Notes: generated by a model not told the origin, from the letters alone. Counted from the first letter of the stretch, positions 1 through 7,167 are shown. The stretch: DNA of 8,525 bases from Ulvibacter sp047614245 (GCA_047614245.1 JBLHIC010000100.1:1-8525), one strand, 5' to 3'. Numbers and translations are program-made.

Positions 1-1589
1 CAAATGATGAATATAAAAGCAATTTAAACATTCCGCTGTCCAATCATAACTACAGTAAATTTGATCCTTCGTTAAACAGAGTCGGTTTGAACAACCATAC
101 TGCTCAAAAACCTTATATATACTCCGAGGTCAATAAATATTACAATTTTGAAGAGAAAAATCAAGCTTTTCTTATGGATAAAACATCTTGGTTTGGCAGA
201 AAACTTTGGAATGAACATATGGTTTCATTGAAAGGGAAAGACTATTGGCTTACATTGGATCCAGGAGTCGATTTGCAGGTAGGTAAAGATTTTGATGAAG
301 ATATTGACACTTACAATAATACACGATTGGTTACTACCCAGGGTGGTATTGGAAAGACGATTAGTTTTTTTGCAGTTATTTATGAAAGTCAAGGACGATT
401 TGCGGGTTATTTTAATCGCTATGCTGAGTCAATAAGACCAGATGGGGGGAATCCTGCAATTATTCCTGGACAAGGAATAGCGAAGGAATTTGGGGCGGAT
501 TCTTATGATTATCCCGTTGCAACTGGACACGTTTCTTATTCACCGTCTAAAGCCTTCAATTTTCAATTAGGACATGGGAAGCTTTTCATTGGAGATGGTT
601 ATAGATCATTACTACTAAGTGATAATGCTAGTTCTTACCCTTTTTTTAAACTTAACACCACTTTTTGGAAACTGAAGTATACTAATACTTGGATGTCTTT
701 GCGAGATGTTCGCTCTGAGGTCACGGAGGACGGCTCTTTTAGAACTAAATACATGTCTAATCATTATTTAAGTTATAATGTCACAAAACGCCTCAATATT
801 GGTCTATTTGAGTCAGTAATCTGGCAAAATGACAACGACCGAGGCTTTGATTTTAATTATATAAATCCAATAATATTTTATCGAGCTATCGAGTTCTCTA
901 CTGGCTCTAGAGGCGGAAACGCTTTAGTAGGACTAACAACAAAGTACAAGTTTACCGATCGTATCAATGCTTATGGGCAATTTATCATTGATGAGTTTTC
1001 AACCGGTGACGTCTCAGGGGCAAATGGAAGCTACAAAAATAAGACTGGATATCAATTGGGTTTAAAATATTACGATGCTTTTGGATTGAAGAATTTAACT
1101 GTACAGGCAGAATACAACAGGGTACGTCCTTTCACGTATTCTCATAATACGGTGGTGCTAAACTATGGACATAATAACCAATCTATGGCACATACCTTAG
1201 GTTCTAATTTTTCTGAGTTTATTGTGATTGCTCGCTATGATTATGGAAGAATATTTGCAGATGCGAAGTTTATTTTTGCAAAAAGAGGTTTTGAGTTTAA
1301 TACCTCAGAAGATAGTTTTTTCTATGGCGGAAGTATTTATGGAAGTGAAGATAATCGTGAAAATGATAATGGGTATGAGGTCGCAGGAGGGAATACCGCT
1401 AAATTCTTTCATATGGAATTACAAGGCGGTTATATTATTAATCCAGCAACAAATTTAAAAGTTTATGGAAGTTTAATATATAGAGATTTAAATCCGAATC
1501 AAGATACCGAAACTGTTTTTAAAAGTCAAACCACTTGGGTGAACTTTGGAATACGCACCGATTTGTTTAATTGGTATAATGACTTTTAA
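1..1589 (+). CDS. remB: Gliding motility protein RemB-like outer-membrane protein (5' partial)
   Basis: The reading frame is open from the first bases of the window (codons in phase from base 3) to a TAA at 1587-1589. The gene therefore starts outside the window, and the internal TTG at 87 is not its start. About 528 residues are visible. The sequence is rich in aromatic residues and alternating polar/hydrophobic strands and has no long hydrophobic helix, as expected for an outer-membrane beta-barrel. A stretch with GHGK, IGDGYRSLLLSDNA and KYTNTW (bases about 560-690) matches what I recall of RemB proteins of Flavobacteriia, which also resemble Wzi-type capsule-assembly barrels. The chain ends on an aromatic-rich strand, as barrel proteins do. 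RemB is associated with gliding motility in Flavobacterium; its biochemical role is unclear to me. The name rests on recalled similarity; a generic Wzi-like barrel is the alternative. It converges on the next gene with a 1-bp gap and has no visible terminator. Confidence 0.75.
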   Translation, partial: NDEYKSNLNIPLSNHNYSKFDPSLNRVGLNNHTAQKPYIYSEVNKYYNFEEKNQAFLMDKTSWFGRKLWNEHMVSLKGKDYWLTLDPGVDLQVGKDFDEDIDTYNNTRLVTTQGGIGKTISFFAVIYESQGRFAGYFNRYAESIRPDGGNPAIIPGQGIAKEFGADSYDYPVATGHVSYSPSKAFNFQLGHGKLFIGDGYRSLLLSDNASSYPFFKLNTTFWKLKYTNTWMSLRDVRSEVTEDGSFRTKYMSNHYLSYNVTKRLNIGLFESVIWQNDNDRGFDFNYINPIIFYRAIEFSTGSRGGNALVGLTTKYKFTDRINAYGQFIIDEFSTGDVSGANGSYKNKTGYQLGLKYYDAFGLKNLTVQAEYNRVRPFTYSHNTVVLNYGHNNQSMAHTLGSNFSEFIVIARYDYGRIFADAKFIFAKRGFEFNTSEDSFFYGGSIYGSEDNRENDNGYEVAGGNTAKFFHMELQGGYIINPATNLKVYGSLIYRDLNPNQDTETVFKSQTTWVNFGIRTDLFNWYNDF

Positions 1590-1590
1590 T

Positions 1591-2658
1591 TTACTTTTTG
1601 TGTTTTTTTGAAATTTCATTATACAGGGTTCGTACAAATTTTTCAGTAGTAATAAAACCTTCTCCAAAGCCTTTGTCGTCGTACTCTTTAGTAAGTTCAC
1701 TCATTGATAGGACTTGGTCTTCAGTCTTCTTTTGAACAACTTCTAGAGCAATTCTTTCATTTAAAAAACGAATCATATTATAGGTGTATGAAACATCGTC
1801 TTTAGAGGCAATCGCTCCATGGCCAGGAATAATCTTTGTTTCTGTATTTATCAGTCCGATTATCTTTTGAAGTCCTATTAAATACCCGTTTAAGCTTCCC
1901 ATATTTTCACTGTCAATATAAGGGTAGGTATTATTTACAAATGCATCGCCACTATGTAAGACATTGCTTTTAGTAAAATAAAGTATTACATCTCCATCGG
2001 TATGTGCATTCGGGATGTGGACAGCCATTATTTTTTCACCATTAAAGTTGAATGTTAAGTCTTTTGAAAAGGAAACAACAGGCAAGGTTCCTTCAGGTAA
2101 GCTAATATTGTCTTCAAGGGCGCCTACTATTTTTTCAGCATCTCTAAGAGCCTTCTTTCTATCTTCAGCTGTTAAAATTTTATTCTCTTGGCTATCTAAG
2201 ATACTGTCAAGTTTTCTTTGATATTTCACCTTGGCCTCTTTCATATAAGGGGCTGCCATTCTTTTTCTTGCCTTTTCGTGAGAAAAAACAACAGCACCTT
2301 CTGCAGTTAGATTACTATTTCCTCCCACGTGATCTCCGTGATGATGCGTGTTAACTAACAACTTAATAGGCTTTTTACTTAATGCTCGTACTCTTTGAAT
2401 AATATCGGCTGATGCATTAGAAAACTGACTGTCAATTATAAAAACACCATCTTCGCCCACGCTTACACCAATATTACCGCCTCGACCTTTTAGCATAAAT
2501 ATACTGTCCTTGACTTGGATTACATCTGTTTTATTGGCTTTATAGTTGGTTGCCTTTGCACTGCTGTTTATGTCCGATTCGTCGTTGGAGATTATTTGGC
2601 CAGAGGAATTTATACTTCCGAATAAAAAGATAATTAGAATAGAACATTTAAAGCACAT
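1591..2658 (-). CDS. Exported MBL-fold metallo-hydrolase
   Basis: This 355-residue protein has a Sec-type signal peptide: a Cys/Lys N-terminus, the hydrophobic run ILIIFLFG, and a likely cleavage site near SSG-Q at residue 20-21. The mature enzyme would act in the periplasm. The binuclear zinc site of the metallo-beta-lactamase fold is complete: H105-x-H107-x-D109-H110 (THHHGDH), H219 (NAHTDGD), D238 (HSGDAF) and H280 (PGHG). The bridging position is Asp, not the Cys of subclass B1 beta-lactamases. This fits the broad hydrolase branch (glyoxalase II-like and related MBL proteins) better than a true beta-lactamase. The substrate cannot be read from the sequence. Residues 125-190 form a charged, probably helical insert. 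ATG at 2658 is chosen because it puts the signal peptide at the N-terminus; there is no clear Shine-Dalgarno. It is divergent from cyoE and convergent with the RemB-like gene, so it is probably transcribed alone. Confidence 0.88.
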   Translation of the reverse strand: MCFKCSILIIFLFGSINSSGQIISNDESDINSSAKATNYKANKTDVIQVKDSIFMLKGRGGNIGVSVGEDGVFIIDSQFSNASADIIQRVRALSKKPIKLLVNTHHHGDHVGGNSNLTAEGAVVFSHEKARKRMAAPYMKEAKVKYQRKLDSILDSQENKILTAEDRKKALRDAEKIVGALEDNISLPEGTLPVVSFSKDLTFNFNGEKIMAVHIPNAHTDGDVILYFTKSNVLHSGDAFVNNTYPYIDSENMGSLNGYLIGLQKIIGLINTETKIIPGHGAIASKDDVSYTYNMIRFLNERIALEVVQKKTEDQVLSMSELTKEYDDKGFGEGFITTEKFVRTLYNEISKKHKK

Positions 2659-2732
2659 CGAACAAGGTTTTGATTAAAGGCTGAAATTAAGAAAAATGTA
2701 TAAATATTACACTAAACATTGTCATGATTATA

Positions 2733-2763
2733 TTGTAAAAATAGCGAAGGTAGCTTATCTTTG
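2733..2763 (+). promoter_or_regulatory. Bacteroidota-type promoter for the cyoE-cox operon
   Basis: A TTG at 2733-2735 is followed by exactly 20 nt and then TATCTTTG at 2756-2763, a perfect match to the flavobacterial consensus TTG-N(about 19)-TAnnTTTG. Transcription should start near 2770, giving a leader of roughly 70 nt before the cyoE TTG start. It lies in the divergent spacer between the hydrolase gene and cyoE and points to cyoE. The match is seen in the sequence; the use as a promoter is inferred. Confidence 0.75.
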
Positions 2764-2840
2764 TACCTCAAACTCTGAAAGCGTTGAGCTTAGACTTTTG
2801 ATAAGGCTTAATAGAAGAAGTAAAACCTAAATAAAAGAGA

Positions 2841-3734
2841 TTGCCTACTACCGAATCATATCCTATACAACAGTCTATCGTAAAAAACTTCACAGAGATA
2901 ACGAAGATTCGATTGTCAATAAGTGTCGTTTTTTCCTCCGTTGCTGGTTATTTGTTGGGAGCTAATTCTATAGACTTTTTCATTTTGTTTCTACTCTGCT
3001 TAGGCGGTTATTGCATGGTTGGAGCTTCAAATGTATTTAATCAAATTATTGAAAGGGATTTAGATGGATTGATGAATCGCACGAAAGATCGTCCAATACC
3101 TGCAGGTCGTATGAGTGTGAGGTCGGCTTTTAGTATAGGGAGTATTCTTACCATAATTGGGATAGCTGTGTTATATGTTATCAATCCTAAGACAGCCATG
3201 TTTGGGGCGATATGTATTTTTATGTATGTGAGTTTATATACTCCTTTAAAAACGAAAACCTCTCTTTCTGTATTTGTTGGAGCTTTTCCGGGGGCCATAC
3301 CATTCATGCTTGGCTGGGTTGCTGCAACAGGGGAATTTGGAATTGAGGCAGGAACTTTATTTTTAATTCAGTTTTTTTGGCAATTTCCTCATTTTTGGGC
3401 TATTGGTTGGTTTCTTTTTGAAGACTATAAAAGGGGTGGATTCTTTATGCTTCCAAATGGTGAACGAAATAAGGGAACTGCGATACAAGTAATTTTATAT
3501 TGTATTTGGACTGTTTTGGCATCCTTAATTCCGGCTTTTCATGTTACGGGGAGTTTGAAGCTTAGTCTCGTGGCTGCTATATTAATTGGAGGAATTGGGA
3601 TTTGGTTAGTTTATTATGCTGTGAGGCTAATTCAGAAACGGACTGATAAAGCAGCGAAGCAATTGATGTTAGTTAGTGTGAGCTATATTACACTTTTGCA
3701 AATAATATATGTAGCTGATAAGTTTATACGATAA
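2841..3734 (+). CDS. cyoE: Protoheme IX farnesyltransferase (heme O synthase)
   Basis: This UbiA-family membrane prenyltransferase transfers a farnesyl group from farnesyl diphosphate to heme B to make heme O, the precursor of heme A for cytochrome oxidase. The 297-residue protein shows the family signatures. The first Asp-rich loop is N67-QIIE71-RD73-LD75 followed by MNRTKDRP (78-85). YTPLKTKT lies at 133-140, WQFPHFWAI at 180-188, and the second loop EDYKRGGFFMLP at 194-205. About eight to nine hydrophobic helices are present. The start is TTG at 2841: an in-frame TAA at 2832-2834 closes the frame upstream, and the first internal Met (residue 59) lies beyond the first helix. AAGAGA directly before the TTG could act as a weak ribosome site. 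It is the first gene of the operon; subunit III follows after 18 bp. The name ctaB is used for the same enzyme. Confidence 0.95.
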   Translation: MPTTESYPIQQSIVKNFTEITKIRLSISVVFSSVAGYLLGANSIDFFILFLLCLGGYCMVGASNVFNQIIERDLDGLMNRTKDRPIPAGRMSVRSAFSIGSILTIIGIAVLYVINPKTAMFGAICIFMYVSLYTPLKTKTSLSVFVGAFPGAIPFMLGWVAATGEFGIEAGTLFLIQFFWQFPHFWAIGWFLFEDYKRGGFFMLPNGERNKGTAIQVILYCIWTVLASLIPAFHVTGSLKLSLVAAILIGGIGIWLVYYAVRLIQKRTDKAAKQLMLVSVSYITLLQIIYVADKFIR

Positions 3735-3752
3735 TCAAAAATATTTGAAACA

Positions 3753-4334
3753 ATGAACTATACCGAAGGAAGTCACGAGGAGAAAATATATAGTGCGAAG
3801 AAGAATATGTTGTGGTTTGGGATCATAAGTCTCGTAATGAGTTTTGCTGGTCTAACGAGCGCTTATGTTATTAGTAAAGAAAGAAAAGACTGGCTAACTG
3901 ATTTCGAAATTCCGGAGTCTTTTTACATTAGTTTGATGGTGATTATGGCCAGTAGTATAAGTTTTCATTTTGCAAAAAAGAGCATTCAGAAGGAAGAGAA
4001 TAAATTGGGAATGAGGCTTCTATTGCTAACGTTGGTATTAGGTCTCGCATTCGTTTATTTTCAGTTTGGCGGATTTTCAGAAATCATAGCAAATGGCTAC
4101 TTTTTTACTGGAAGTGAAAGCTCAATAACCACTTCGTTTATATACTTAGCGGTGCTAATGCATTTGGCGCATATTATTGCGGCACTCATAACGTTGTTTG
4201 TTGTAATTTATAATCATTATAAACTAAAGTATGAAAACGGTAAAACCCTTGGAATTGAACTTGCTGCCACATTTTGGCACTTTGTAGATATACTATGGGT
4301 CTATCTGTTTTTGTTTTTATATTTTGTGAGATAA
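3753..4334 (+). CDS. Cytochrome c oxidase subunit III (short form, first copy)
   Basis: A 193-residue integral membrane protein of the heme-copper oxidase subunit III family. It has five hydrophobic helices at about 20-40, 55-74, 86-104, 125-153 and 170-192. The strongest signature is the C-terminal helix ELAATFWHFVDILWVYLF (169-186) with H176, the classic end of subunit III. H137 and H140 (MHLAHI) in helix 4 fit the same family. The five-helix size suits the short bacterial type that lacks the first two helices of the mitochondrial protein. Subunit III does not carry the redox metals; it supports the stability and proton uptake of subunit I. It follows cyoE by 18 bp and precedes a second, longer subunit III gene by 46 bp, so the two are probably paralogues that both belong to the same oxidase. 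Confidence 0.9.
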   Translation: MNYTEGSHEEKIYSAKKNMLWFGIISLVMSFAGLTSAYVISKERKDWLTDFEIPESFYISLMVIMASSISFHFAKKSIQKEENKLGMRLLLLTLVLGLAFVYFQFGGFSEIIANGYFFTGSESSITTSFIYLAVLMHLAHIIAALITLFVVIYNHYKLKYENGKTLGIELAATFWHFVDILWVYLFLFLYFVR

Positions 4335-4352
4335 AAAATATACGTATTTTTG
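4324..4352 (+). promoter_or_regulatory. Candidate internal promoter before the second subunit III gene
   Basis: TTG at 4324-4326, 18 nt, then TATTTTTG at 4345-4352 matches the flavobacterial TTG...TAnnTTTG pattern. The predicted transcription start near 4359 lies about 20 nt upstream of the ATG at 4381. The TTG lies in the last codons of the preceding gene, and T-rich DNA makes chance matches common here. It is a weaker case than the two promoters at operon starts. Confidence 0.4.
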
Positions 4353-4380
4353 AACCCAATTAAAAACCAACTTCTTTTTT

Positions 4381-5364
4381 ATGGATACTACTGTTGTAAA
4401 AACAGGAACTGAAGAAAAAACCTGGGGTGGCGGAAACCAGCCACTAAGAGCCAGTTATGGCAAAATGATGATGTGGTTTTTCATTGTTTCAGATGCTTTA
4501 ACTTTTTCTGGGTTTTTGGCCTCCTATGGCTTTTCGAGATTTAAATTTGTAGATGCTTGGCCTATTGCAGATCAAGTGTTCACTCACTTTCCATTTTTGC
4601 ACGGTGTGGATGCTCCGATGTATTATGTGGCATTTATGACTTTTGTGCTTATTTTCTCATCTGTTACCATGGTATTGGCAGTGGATGCAGGGCATAAGAT
4701 GCAACAGAAGAAGGTTATATTCTACATGTTCCTCACTATTATTGGAGGGGCAATCTTCGTTGGTTCGCAGGCTTGGGAATGGGCAACTTTTATTAAAGGA
4801 GACTACGGGGCTGTTGAAACTAGGGGTGGTAAAATTGTTCAGTTTTTGGATTCAGAAGGTAAGCGCGTTGCCATTAGAGACTTTGCAGTGCATATACCTA
4901 CAACTAGAACTGAACAGGAAGAAAAGAATGGCTTGTGGTTTCAGTCGGAGTCAGAGACAATGACTTCGTTTTCATTTGAAGAAGTAAAAGCTGGGTTTTT
5001 AGCGAATGATGATCTATTGGTCAGAATTCAGTATAAAGATGAGAATGGGCATCCAATTATTCTCTCGAGAGAGGCTTCAATTGCTAAAATTGTGAATGAC
5101 GGAAAACTTGTTGTCGAAGGTGCAAACCTTCAGCATAACGAATATGGGACACCGTTATTTGCGGATTTCTTTTTCTTTATCACAGGGTTTCACGGTTTTC
5201 ACGTATTTTCAGGGGTGTTGATAAACATCATTGTCTTTTTTAATGTGGTAATTGGAACTTACGAGCGAAGAGGAAGTTATGAAATGGTTGAAAAAGTCGG
5301 TCTCTATTGGCACTTTGTGGATTTAGTTTGGGTATTTGTATTTACCTTCTTTTATCTTGTATAA
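4381..5364 (+). CDS. Cytochrome c oxidase subunit III (long form with soluble insert)
   Basis: This 327-residue protein keeps the subunit III frame. Its helices lie at about 27-50 (MMMWFFIVSDALTFSGFLASY), 80-101, 112-133 (ending SQAWEWATFI), 257-291 (ADFFFFITGFHGFHVFSG) and 305-326 (GLYWHFVDLVWVFVFTFFYL). H271, H274 and H311 sit at conserved subunit III positions. Between WEWATFI and EYGTPLFADFF lies a hydrophilic insert of about 118 residues (137-254), mixed in charge and without a transmembrane segment. From memory, flavobacterial homologues carry a similar insert, so it is not a recent insertion. By its place after the third helix it would form a folded domain on one face of the membrane. 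The ATG at 4381 gives a hydrophilic N-terminus before helix 1. Subunit IV follows after 19 bp. Confidence 0.92.
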   Translation: MDTTVVKTGTEEKTWGGGNQPLRASYGKMMMWFFIVSDALTFSGFLASYGFSRFKFVDAWPIADQVFTHFPFLHGVDAPMYYVAFMTFVLIFSSVTMVLAVDAGHKMQQKKVIFYMFLTIIGGAIFVGSQAWEWATFIKGDYGAVETRGGKIVQFLDSEGKRVAIRDFAVHIPTTRTEQEEKNGLWFQSESETMTSFSFEEVKAGFLANDDLLVRIQYKDENGHPIILSREASIAKIVNDGKLVVEGANLQHNEYGTPLFADFFFFITGFHGFHVFSGVLINIIVFFNVVIGTYERRGSYEMVEKVGLYWHFVDLVWVFVFTFFYLV

Positions 5365-5383
5365 GCTATAACAGTAAAAAAAA

Positions 5384-5767
5384 ATGGCACACGAACATAA
5401 ATTAGAAATTTTTAGAGGTCTTGTAAAATTCAAATCGAATATTACAAAAATCTGGGGGATATTCATATTTCTTTCAATAATTACAATCGTTGAGGTTGCC
5501 TTTGGTATTATCAAACCTGAGCTCTTAACTGTAAATACCTTTTTAGCGATGAAATTGTTAAATTGGGTTTTTATTGTATTAACCTTGGTTAAGGCTTATT
5601 ATATTACTTGGGATTTCATGCATATGCGTGATGAGACAAAATCATTAAGACGCGCTGTTGTTTGGACTGCAATATTCCTTCTTTGTTATTTAGTCTTAAT
5701 ATTATTAATCGAAGGTGATTATATTTATGAAGTATATAAAAGTGGCTTTGTGAAATTTAACTTTTAA
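5384..5767 (+). CDS. Cytochrome c oxidase subunit IV family protein
   Basis: A 127-residue membrane protein with three helices at about 22-43, 57-76 and 91-109. This is the layout of the small bacterial subunit IV family (COX4_pro / CtaF-CyoD-like). The stretch KAYYITWDFMHMRDE (70-84) between helices 2 and 3 is characteristic of the Bacteroidota members as I recall them. It would be a small accessory subunit that helps assemble or stabilise the oxidase and has no cofactor ligands of its own. The ATG follows an A8 run (5375-5383) rather than a Shine-Dalgarno, as is usual in this phylum. It is the last gene of the cyoE operon; a strong terminator begins 19 bp after its stop codon. Confidence 0.88.
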   Translation: MAHEHKLEIFRGLVKFKSNITKIWGIFIFLSIITIVEVAFGIIKPELLTVNTFLAMKLLNWVFIVLTLVKAYYITWDFMHMRDETKSLRRAVVWTAIFLLCYLVLILLIEGDYIYEVYKSGFVKFNF

Positions 5768-5785
5768 AATTAAAAAATATATTTC

Positions 5786-5813
5786 AAAGCCCTGTTTTTC
5801 AGGGCTTTTTTTT
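5786..5813 (+). terminator. Intrinsic terminator of the cyoE-cox operon
   Basis: A perfect 9-bp stem AAAGCCCTG / CAGGGCTTT with a TTTTT loop (5795-5799) runs straight into a T tract (the last three stem bases plus 5809-5813). It sits just after the subunit IV stop and before the promoter at 5839, so it separates the oxidase subunit operon from the maturation operon. Confidence 0.92.
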
Positions 5814-5838
5814 ATGCCTAAAATTTAACTTCCAAAGG

Positions 5839-5869
5839 TTGCGTCTCCCCGTTTTAGGGCTTATTTTTG
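5839..5869 (+). promoter_or_regulatory. Bacteroidota-type promoter for the SCO maturation operon
   Basis: TTG at 5839-5841, a 20-nt spacer, and TATTTTTG at 5862-5869 match the flavobacterial consensus perfectly, with the same spacing as the promoter before cyoE. Start of transcription is expected near 5876, leaving a leader of only about 15 nt before the ATG at 5892. Its position between a terminator and a new gene cluster supports it. Confidence 0.75.
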
Positions 5870-5891
5870 CATACGCATTTACCTTACTTCG

Positions 5892-6536
5892 ATGAAAAAA
5901 ATTTTAGTCCTAGGGATATTATTCATTTTACCAATAACGGTTTATATTTTTTTCGCTTCAGGGAAAGATAATTTTGCAAAACTTCCTGTGTTAACTCCTA
6001 ATATAAACGAGCTAACAGATTTTAGGGCTATAGACAGTACTGTTGTGGGTTTTAAAGACCATATAACCGTGTTAGGTTTCTTCGGAAAAGAGCTGCTTGA
6101 AAACAAAGGAAACGCTTTTAATCTTGCCCATAAGATATATAAGAAAAATCGTGGCTTTCAGGATTTTCAATTAATAATCGTTTTGCCCGAAGGATTACAA
6201 GATGATTCGGAAGAATTGAAATCAGAACTTAGTCAAATTGCTAATACAGAACAATGGAAATTTGTTTTTGGACCCTCTGAGGCCATAGACAATGTATTTA
6301 ACTCATTAGGTTCCAATTATTCTTTAGATACTAACTTAGCCACATCTTATGTTTTTATAATAGATAAAGATGGAAATCTACGAGGTAGGGATGATGATGA
6401 AAATGAAGGTGAGCTTTATGGCTTTAACGCTTCAGACATCGCGGAGATAAATAATAAAATGCACGATGATATTAAAGTACTCCTTGCTGAGTATCGTTTG
6501 GAATTAAAAAAATATAAGGCAAACAGGGAAATTTAA
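5892..6536 (+). CDS. SCO-like thioredoxin-fold membrane-anchored protein without metal ligands
   Basis: I do not know a named family for this 214-residue protein. An N-terminal hydrophobic helix (4-22, ILVLGILFILPITVYIFFA) would anchor it with the rest outside the cytoplasm. The layout resembles the SCO protein encoded next: a strand with HITVLGFFG (57-65) where SCO has WVAEFFFS, a middle strand QLIIVLPEG (93-101), and SYVFIIDKDGNLRGR (152-166) matching GYFALIDQKGNIRSR. The protein has no cysteine at all. Aligning by eye, the two SCO copper cysteines correspond to E67 and N71, and the copper His to A150. Copper binding or thiol chemistry of the SCO kind is therefore excluded. It may be a structural partner or chaperone subunit; this is inference. 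It is the first gene of the operon and lies 3 bp from the SCO gene. An acidic run (RDDDENEGE, 166-174) follows the shared hairpin. Confidence 0.85.
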   Translation: MKKILVLGILFILPITVYIFFASGKDNFAKLPVLTPNINELTDFRAIDSTVVGFKDHITVLGFFGKELLENKGNAFNLAHKIYKKNRGFQDFQLIIVLPEGLQDDSEELKSELSQIANTEQWKFVFGPSEAIDNVFNSLGSNYSLDTNLATSYVFIIDKDGNLRGRDDDENEGELYGFNASDIAEINNKMHDDIKVLLAEYRLELKKYKANREI

Positions 6537-6539
6537 GCT

Positions 6540-7166
6540 ATGAAAAATAATTCTTATATAGGGATCAGCGCGGTACTTTTAATTTTTGGAATTTGGGCAG
6601 TTCCGAAAATAGTCGATCGTTTATCAGGTCCAGATCTAGCGATTATTGGGGAGAAAGTAGTGCCTGATTTTAGCTTTACTAACCAGCACGGTGAAACTAT
6701 CACAAATGAAGACTATAAGGGTAAAGTTTGGGTAGCAGAATTTTTCTTTAGCACCTGCCCAGATATTTGTCCAATCATGAATCGAAATATGACTACCGTT
6801 CAGGACACGTTTTTTGCGAATTTTAATTTTGCAATTGCATCGTTCACAATAGATCCGGCTCACGACACTCCCGAGGTTTTAAAAGAATATGCCAAAAGCT
6901 ACAACATAACGAAGCCGCAATGGCATTTATTAACTGGTGCGAAAGACAAAATATTTGATCTTGCAAATACAGGATTTAATCTTTATGTTGGTGAAATACC
7001 TGATTCTAAGGGTGGGTTTGAACATTCTGGATATTTTGCCTTGATCGATCAAAAAGGGAATATTCGCTCCAGAAGAGATAAGAACGATAATCCAATCATA
7101 TATTATGATGGTTTGGAAGAATCAAATATTAAAATGTTGATTGAAGACATAAAAAAATTATTATAG
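6540..7166 (+). CDS. SCO1/SenC-family copper chaperone for cytochrome oxidase
   Basis: SCO proteins are membrane-anchored thioredoxin-fold proteins that deliver copper to, or reduce the cysteines of, the CuA site in oxidase subunit II. This 208-residue protein has an N-terminal helix (7-24) and then the full set of ligands: C73-PDI-C77 within FFFSTCPDICPIM and H162 in FEHSGYF. The family stretch SFTIDPAHDTPEVLKEYA (101-118) is also present. Length and spacing are normal for the family, so it should be functional. The ATG at 6540 lies 3 bp after the preceding stop and 1 bp separates its stop from the DUF420 start, so the three genes are translationally close. The context (oxidase subunits upstream, a CtaM-like gene downstream) supports a role in oxidase assembly. 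Confidence 0.95.
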   Translation: MKNNSYIGISAVLLIFGIWAVPKIVDRLSGPDLAIIGEKVVPDFSFTNQHGETITNEDYKGKVWVAEFFFSTCPDICPIMNRNMTTVQDTFFANFNFAIASFTIDPAHDTPEVLKEYAKSYNITKPQWHLLTGAKDKIFDLANTGFNLYVGEIPDSKGGFEHSGYFALIDQKGNIRSRRDKNDNPIIYYDGLEESNIKMLIEDIKKLL

Positions 7167-7167
7167 C

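Noticed and set aside
87..89. TTG as the start of the RemB-like protein
   Set aside because: The frame is open upstream to the window edge with plausible coding sequence, so the gene simply begins outside the window.
1228..1458. Overlapping open frames on either strand inside the main genes (also 2015-2221, 3041-3307, 4643-4963, 5323-5514, 6636-6863)
   Set aside because: They lie inside genes with strong family evidence, show no domain or signal features and are low-complexity translations of the alternative frame.
2693..2700. AAAATGTA, a possible minus-strand -7 element (TACATTTT) for the hydrolase gene
   Set aside because: It lacks the final G and no TTG lies at the right distance upstream on that strand.
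2764..2840. Short hairpins (for example AGCTTA...TAAGGCT) in the cyoE leader as a riboswitch or attenuator
   Set aside because: Stems are only 4-6 bp with a bulge, and there is no conserved riboswitch core or terminator-like element.
6366..6411. Acidic DKDGNLRGRDDDENE stretch as an EF-hand calcium site
   Set aside because: The spacing does not fit the DxDxDG...E loop; the DKDG turn is the usual beta-hairpin of thioredoxin-fold proteins and also occurs, as DQKG, in the adjacent SCO.
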